Origin: Candidatus Brevundimonas phytovorans
GTDB lineage: Bacteria; Pseudomonadota; Alphaproteobacteria; Caulobacterales; Caulobacteraceae
DNA: 64,000 bases
Assembly: GCA_029203145.1 (NCBI GenBank)
Contig: CP119309.1
Coordinates: 436,501 to 500,500 of the forward strand
Reading direction: 5' to 3'
The position numbers and the translations under genes are program-made. The notes beneath the pieces are model-generated. The model was not told the DNA's origin and did no database searches. It was given only the letters and a program-made list of their open reading frames with translations. This document shows positions 60,744 to 64,000 of this stretch, one piece after another (position 1 is the first letter of the stretch; every line of letters begins with the position of its first letter).

Positions 60744-62228
60744 TCAGTGGGCCCCCGCGCCAGAGGGCAGGTGAGCCTTGTCGTGCTGTCCGACCTTGTC
60801 GACCAGAGTGCGTCCGGCGGCGTTCATGCCGATCAGCTCCACCTGGGCGCCGGATCTGCGGTAACGGAACACCACCTTGTCGAGGGCGGCGACCCCGGTG
60901 CGGTCCCACAGATGGGCCTCGGTCATGTCGATCTCGACCCGGCGGGGGCGGCCATGATGCTCGAAGCTGGCGGCGAACAGCTCGGCCGAGGCGAAGAAGA
61001 GCTGGCCGGTGACGCGATAGCGCAGCACGCCCTCCTCGGCGGTCTCGATCTCGGTCACGGTAAGGGTCTTGCCGACCTTGCGCATGAAGAAGACGGCGGA
61101 CAGCACCACGCCCAGCGCCACCCCCTTGGACAGGTCGTGGGTCACAACGACGGTCACGGTGGTCACCAGCATGACGATCGAGGACTGGAGCGGAATGGAG
61201 CGCAGTCGGGCGATGGAGGCCCAGTCGAAGGTGCCGACCGAGACCATGATCATCACCGCCACCAGCGCGGCCATGGGAATCCGCGCCACCCAGTCCTGAA
61301 GCACCAGGATCAGAAACAGCAGCAGCAGGCCCGCCCACAGCGTCGACAGCCGCCCGCGCGCGCCCGAGGTGACGTTGATGATCGACTGGCCGATCATGGC
61401 GCAGCCGGCCATGCCGCCGAAAAGGGAGGCGGCGATATTGGCGATGCCCTGGCCGCGCGTCTCGCGGTCCTTGTCCGACGGGGTGTCGGTGATGTCGTCC
61501 AGCAGGTTGGCGGTCAGCAGGCTTTCCAGCAGGCCGACGAAGGCCAGGGTGGCCGAGATGGGGGCGATGATGACCAGGGTCTGCCAGGTCAGGGGAACGG
61601 CGGGCAGGTGGAACATCGGCAGGGTCGAGGGCATCTGGCCCATGTCGCCGACGGTGCGGACGTCCAGCCCGGTCCAGATGACAAAGCCGCTCAGCAGGAC
61701 GATGGCGACCAGGGGCGAGGGCACGGCCCGCGTCAGGCGGGGCAGTCCGTAGATGATGATCAGGGCCGCCGCGACCAAGGCGAAGGTCTGCCAGTTGGCG
61801 CCGATCAGTTCGGGCATCTGGGCCAGGAAGATCAGGATGGCGAGCGAATTGACGAAGCCGGTCATGACGCTGCGGCTGACGAAGCGGATGTAGCGCCCGA
61901 GCTTCAACAGGCCGATGACGATCTGGAAGACGCCGCAGAGCAGGGAGGCGGCGAACAGGTATTCCAGTCCGTGGTCGCGCACCAGGCCGACCATCAGCAA
62001 GGCCATGGCGCCGGTGGCGGCCGAGATCATCGCCGGGCGGCCGCCGACGATGGCGATGGTCACGGCGATGACGACGCTGGCGTAGAGGCCGACGGCGGGA
62101 TCGACGCCGGCGATCAGGGAGAAGGCGATGGCTTCCGGGATCAGGGCCAGGGCGACCACGGTGCCCGCCAGCAGGTCGCGACGAGGATTGGCGAGCCATT
62201 GCTGGCGCGCGGAGGCGATCATGGACAT
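60744..62228 (-). CDS. SulP family anion transporter (SLC26-like) with STAS domain
   Basis: This is a 494-residue membrane protein for inorganic anion or bicarbonate uptake. It has RRDLLAGTVVALALIPEAIA (the SulP N-terminal helix), VGLYASVVIAVTIAIVGGRP and about twelve membrane spans. The C-terminal STAS domain includes VEIDMTEAHLWDRTGVAALD, a regulatory fold. The start at 62228 or 62222 gives the conserved N-terminus. A longer frame upstream lacks family support. Confidence 0.92.
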   Translation of the reverse strand: MSMIASARQQWLANPRRDLLAGTVVALALIPEAIAFSLIAGVDPAVGLYASVVIAVTIAIVGGRPAMISAATGAMALLMVGLVRDHGLEYLFAASLLCGVFQIVIGLLKLGRYIRFVSRSVMTGFVNSLAILIFLAQMPELIGANWQTFALVAAALIIIYGLPRLTRAVPSPLVAIVLLSGFVIWTGLDVRTVGDMGQMPSTLPMFHLPAVPLTWQTLVIIAPISATLAFVGLLESLLTANLLDDITDTPSDKDRETRGQGIANIAASLFGGMAGCAMIGQSIINVTSGARGRLSTLWAGLLLLFLILVLQDWVARIPMAALVAVMIMVSVGTFDWASIARLRSIPLQSSIVMLVTTVTVVVTHDLSKGVALGVVLSAVFFMRKVGKTLTVTEIETAEEGVLRYRVTGQLFFASAELFAASFEHHGRPRRVEIDMTEAHLWDRTGVAALDKVVFRYRRSGAQVELIGMNAAGRTLVDKVGQHDKAHLPSGAGAH

Positions 62229-62569
62229 GAAGGATTTCGCATGGATGAGCCGCCTGTGGCGGTTCAGTTTCCCGACGGATCGGCGGACGGGATAGCCACC
62301 CGGCGCTTCAGAAAAGCCCAGGTCCAAGGTGAAGGCCGCACCCATGCCGCGCGTTGGGAAAAATGGCAAGCCGACCGAGGGGGCGGGTCCGGGGCGTCGG
62401 GGGGGCAACGGGCGACCCGCGTCCGTCGCCCTTGGGGTGATCGCGTTTGCCGCCGCTCTCGCCTATAGAGCCCTCTCAATGTCCGATCCGAGCTCGCCGC
62501 CTTGCCGCCGGGATCGCCTTATAGGCTCGGGCTTCCACGTCGCCGTTTACGGATACGATCCTGCTGACA

Positions 62570-63604
62570 ATGCCGATAAATCCCGCTCATAGGCTGTCCG
62601 TCGCCCCGATGATGGATTGGACCGACCGCAACTGCCGGGCGTTTCACCGCGCCCTGAGCCGCCGGGCGCTGCTCTATACCGAGATGGTCACGGCCCCGGC
62701 GGTGATCCACGGCGATCGCGAGCGGTTGCTGGGGTTTGACGCGGTCGAGCATCCGGTGGCCTTGCAGCTGGGCGGTTCGGACCCGGCGCAACTGGCCGAG
62801 GCGGCGCGCATCGGCGAGGCCTATGGCTATGACGAGATCAATTTGAACGTCGGCTGCCCCTCGGACCGGGTGCAGTCGGGCAAGTTCGGCGCCTGTCTGA
62901 TGCGCGAGCCGGAACTGGTGGCCGACTGCATGGCGGCGATCAGGGGTGCGGTCAGCGTTCCCGCCACGGTCAAATGCCGCATCGGCGTCGACGATCAGGA
63001 TCCCCTGGTCAGCCTGTTCGCCACGGTGGACGCCTCGGCGGCGGTGGGCGTCACCAGCTTCGTCGTCCATGCCCGCAAGGCCTGGCTGAAGGGGCTGTCG
63101 CCCAAGGAAAACCGCGACGTGCCGCCGCTGGACTATGATCTGGTGCGGCGTCTGAAGCGCGAGCGGCCGCATCTGACCATCTGCATCAACGGCGGCGTCG
63201 CCGATCTGGATCAGGCCGAGGCGCATCTCGACGACGCCGACGGCGTGCAGCTGGACGGCGTCATGCTGGGCCGCGCCGCCTATCATGAGCCCGCGTTGCT
63301 GGGGCAGGTGGATCGCCGCATCTTCGGGATGGAGGTCGAGGACGTCGATCCCTTCGCCGCCATCGAACGCTACAAGCCCTACATGGCCGGGCGGCTGGCC
63401 GAGGGCGCCCATCTGGCGGGCATGGCGCGGCATATGCTGGGCCTGATGCACGGCCGGGCCGGGGCGCGGGCCTTCCGCCGTATCCTGACGGTCGAGGGCG
63501 TCAAGGCCGGAGCCGGGCTGGAGGTTGTGGACCGCGCGGTCGAGGCCGTGCGCGAGGCCGAGGCGCGCCACGCGCGGTTGGGCGAGAGCGAAGAAGCGGC
63601 CTGA
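62570..63604 (+). CDS. dusA: tRNA-dihydrouridine synthase A
   Basis: DusA reduces uridine to dihydrouridine in the tRNA D-loop (U20), using FMN. The 344-residue protein has LSVAPMMDWTDRNCRAFHRA, then YDEINLNVGCPSDRVQSGKF with the catalytic cysteine shortly after (GACLM), VKCRIGVDDQD and a HARKAWLKGLSPKENR stretch. The length is normal. A few codons upstream are in a low-coding region, so the ATG at 62570 is the start. Confidence 0.97.
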   Translation: MPINPAHRLSVAPMMDWTDRNCRAFHRALSRRALLYTEMVTAPAVIHGDRERLLGFDAVEHPVALQLGGSDPAQLAEAARIGEAYGYDEINLNVGCPSDRVQSGKFGACLMREPELVADCMAAIRGAVSVPATVKCRIGVDDQDPLVSLFATVDASAAVGVTSFVVHARKAWLKGLSPKENRDVPPLDYDLVRRLKRERPHLTICINGGVADLDQAEAHLDDADGVQLDGVMLGRAAYHEPALLGQVDRRIFGMEVEDVDPFAAIERYKPYMAGRLAEGAHLAGMARHMLGLMHGRAGARAFRRILTVEGVKAGAGLEVVDRAVEAVREAEARHARLGESEEAA

Positions 63605-63616
63605 TTTTTTACTTTC

Positions 63617-63738
63617 GCTCATCCCGGCGAAGGCCGGAATCCAGATGCAAACGCCGCCGGTTGGTGCGTGAAGTACTGCGCTCCAAGGTGTGAAGGTCCA
63701 GTCATACGATCTGGATCCCGGCCTTCGCCGGGATGAGC
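63617..63738. repeat. Inverted repeat, GCTCATCCCGGCG family (second copy)
   Basis: GCTCATCCCGGCGAAGGCCG faces its complement (CGGCCTTCGCCGGGATGAGC) at the other end. A further half-element GTCATCCCGG...CCGGATGAC spans about 63752-63838. These are the same class as 51440-51552. No gene lies here. Confidence 0.82.
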
Positions 63739-63868
63739 GTGTGAAATGGGGCCGTCATCCCGGCCTTGAGCCGGGATCGCCCAAGACGGCGGCGCTTCTG
63801 CGGTCCCGGATAGCGGCTGATCCCCCTTTCCGGATGACGCTGGCGGGCGGCAAGGCTATGCCCAAGCT

Positions 63869-64000
63869 ATGAGCGCGCTCCCCCTGTCCGAACTGCTGAT
63901 GATGTTCGCCGCCCTGATCGCGGCGGGGGCCGTGGCGGGGGTGATCGGCGGCCTGTTCGGGGTCGGCGGCGGGACGGTGCTGGTGCCGGCCCTGTTTTAC
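63869..64000 (+). CDS. TauE/SafE family sulfite exporter-like protein (partial)
   Basis: The first 44 codons are visible, cut by the window end. MSALPLSELLMMFAALIAAG is followed by the family's glycine-rich loop VIGGLFGVGGGTVLVPAL, typical of the first half of TauE/SafE permeases. The rest is outside the window, so substrate and length are unknown. Confidence 0.8.
   Translation, partial: MSALPLSELLMMFAALIAAGAVAGVIGGLFGVGGGTVLVPALFY

Overview
This window is a high-GC chromosomal segment from an alphaproteobacterium. It most likely comes from a Caulobacteraceae member close to Brevundimonas or Caulobacter. The evidence is the flagellar arrangement (flgH-flgA-flgG-flgF facing away from fliL-fliM), a textbook sigma-54 promoter ahead of flgF, a CtrA-like box ahead of fliL, and many TonB, outer-membrane and copper-handling genes. 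The assignment rests on gene content and order, not on a database search.

Layout: 1-3403 (minus strand) is a chaperone-usher fimbrial operon of alpha (CS1/CFA-like) appearance, cut by the window edge inside the usher. 3500-3880 is a frameshifted gene remnant, followed by tRNA-Ser(GGA). 4373-5376 carries msrA and a MmcQ/YjbR gene whose 3' end is tandemly duplicated. 6061-10039 has a lipoprotein, a DUF885 peptidase-like protein and three related small exported proteins. 10163-16824 is the flagellar region. A DUF3297 gene, an M28 peptidase and a tRNA-Leu(UAA) gene interrupted by a group I intron follow, then a large autotransporter (19174-23010).

23269-32254 is the most distinctive accessory stretch. 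A minus-strand operon encodes a thermostable-hemolysin-family protein, an adenylating enzyme, a heme-oxygenase-fold (TenA/UndA-like) protein and an SDR. It diverges from a FecI-type sigma factor, a FecR anti-sigma factor and an STN-containing TonB receptor on the plus strand. I read this as a small-molecule biosynthesis module next to a surface-signalling and uptake module. The pairing is an inference.

32325-50370 is mixed housekeeping: DUF302, cytochrome b561, a VIT-family protein, a PafA-like phosphatase, pyruvate kinase, an adenine methylase, RNase HII, Tag glycosylase, TraB/GumN, YgfZ, YkgJ, a GT9 glycosyltransferase, a dihydroorotase and a prephenate dehydrogenase. 50399-51363 is an SdpR/SdpI-type pair. 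52600-58846 is a copper-resistance island (CopZ-like chaperone, CueR, CopA ATPase, CopA oxidase, CopB) with a canonical 19-bp-spacer CueR promoter. The window ends with a photolyase/DUF2256 pair, a SulP transporter, DusA and the start of a TauE/SafE-family gene.

Short palindromic or inverted repeats lie in many intergenic gaps. One repeat family brackets two unrelated small genes, which suggests cassette-like mobility. No CRISPR array, rRNA or intact insertion sequence was seen.
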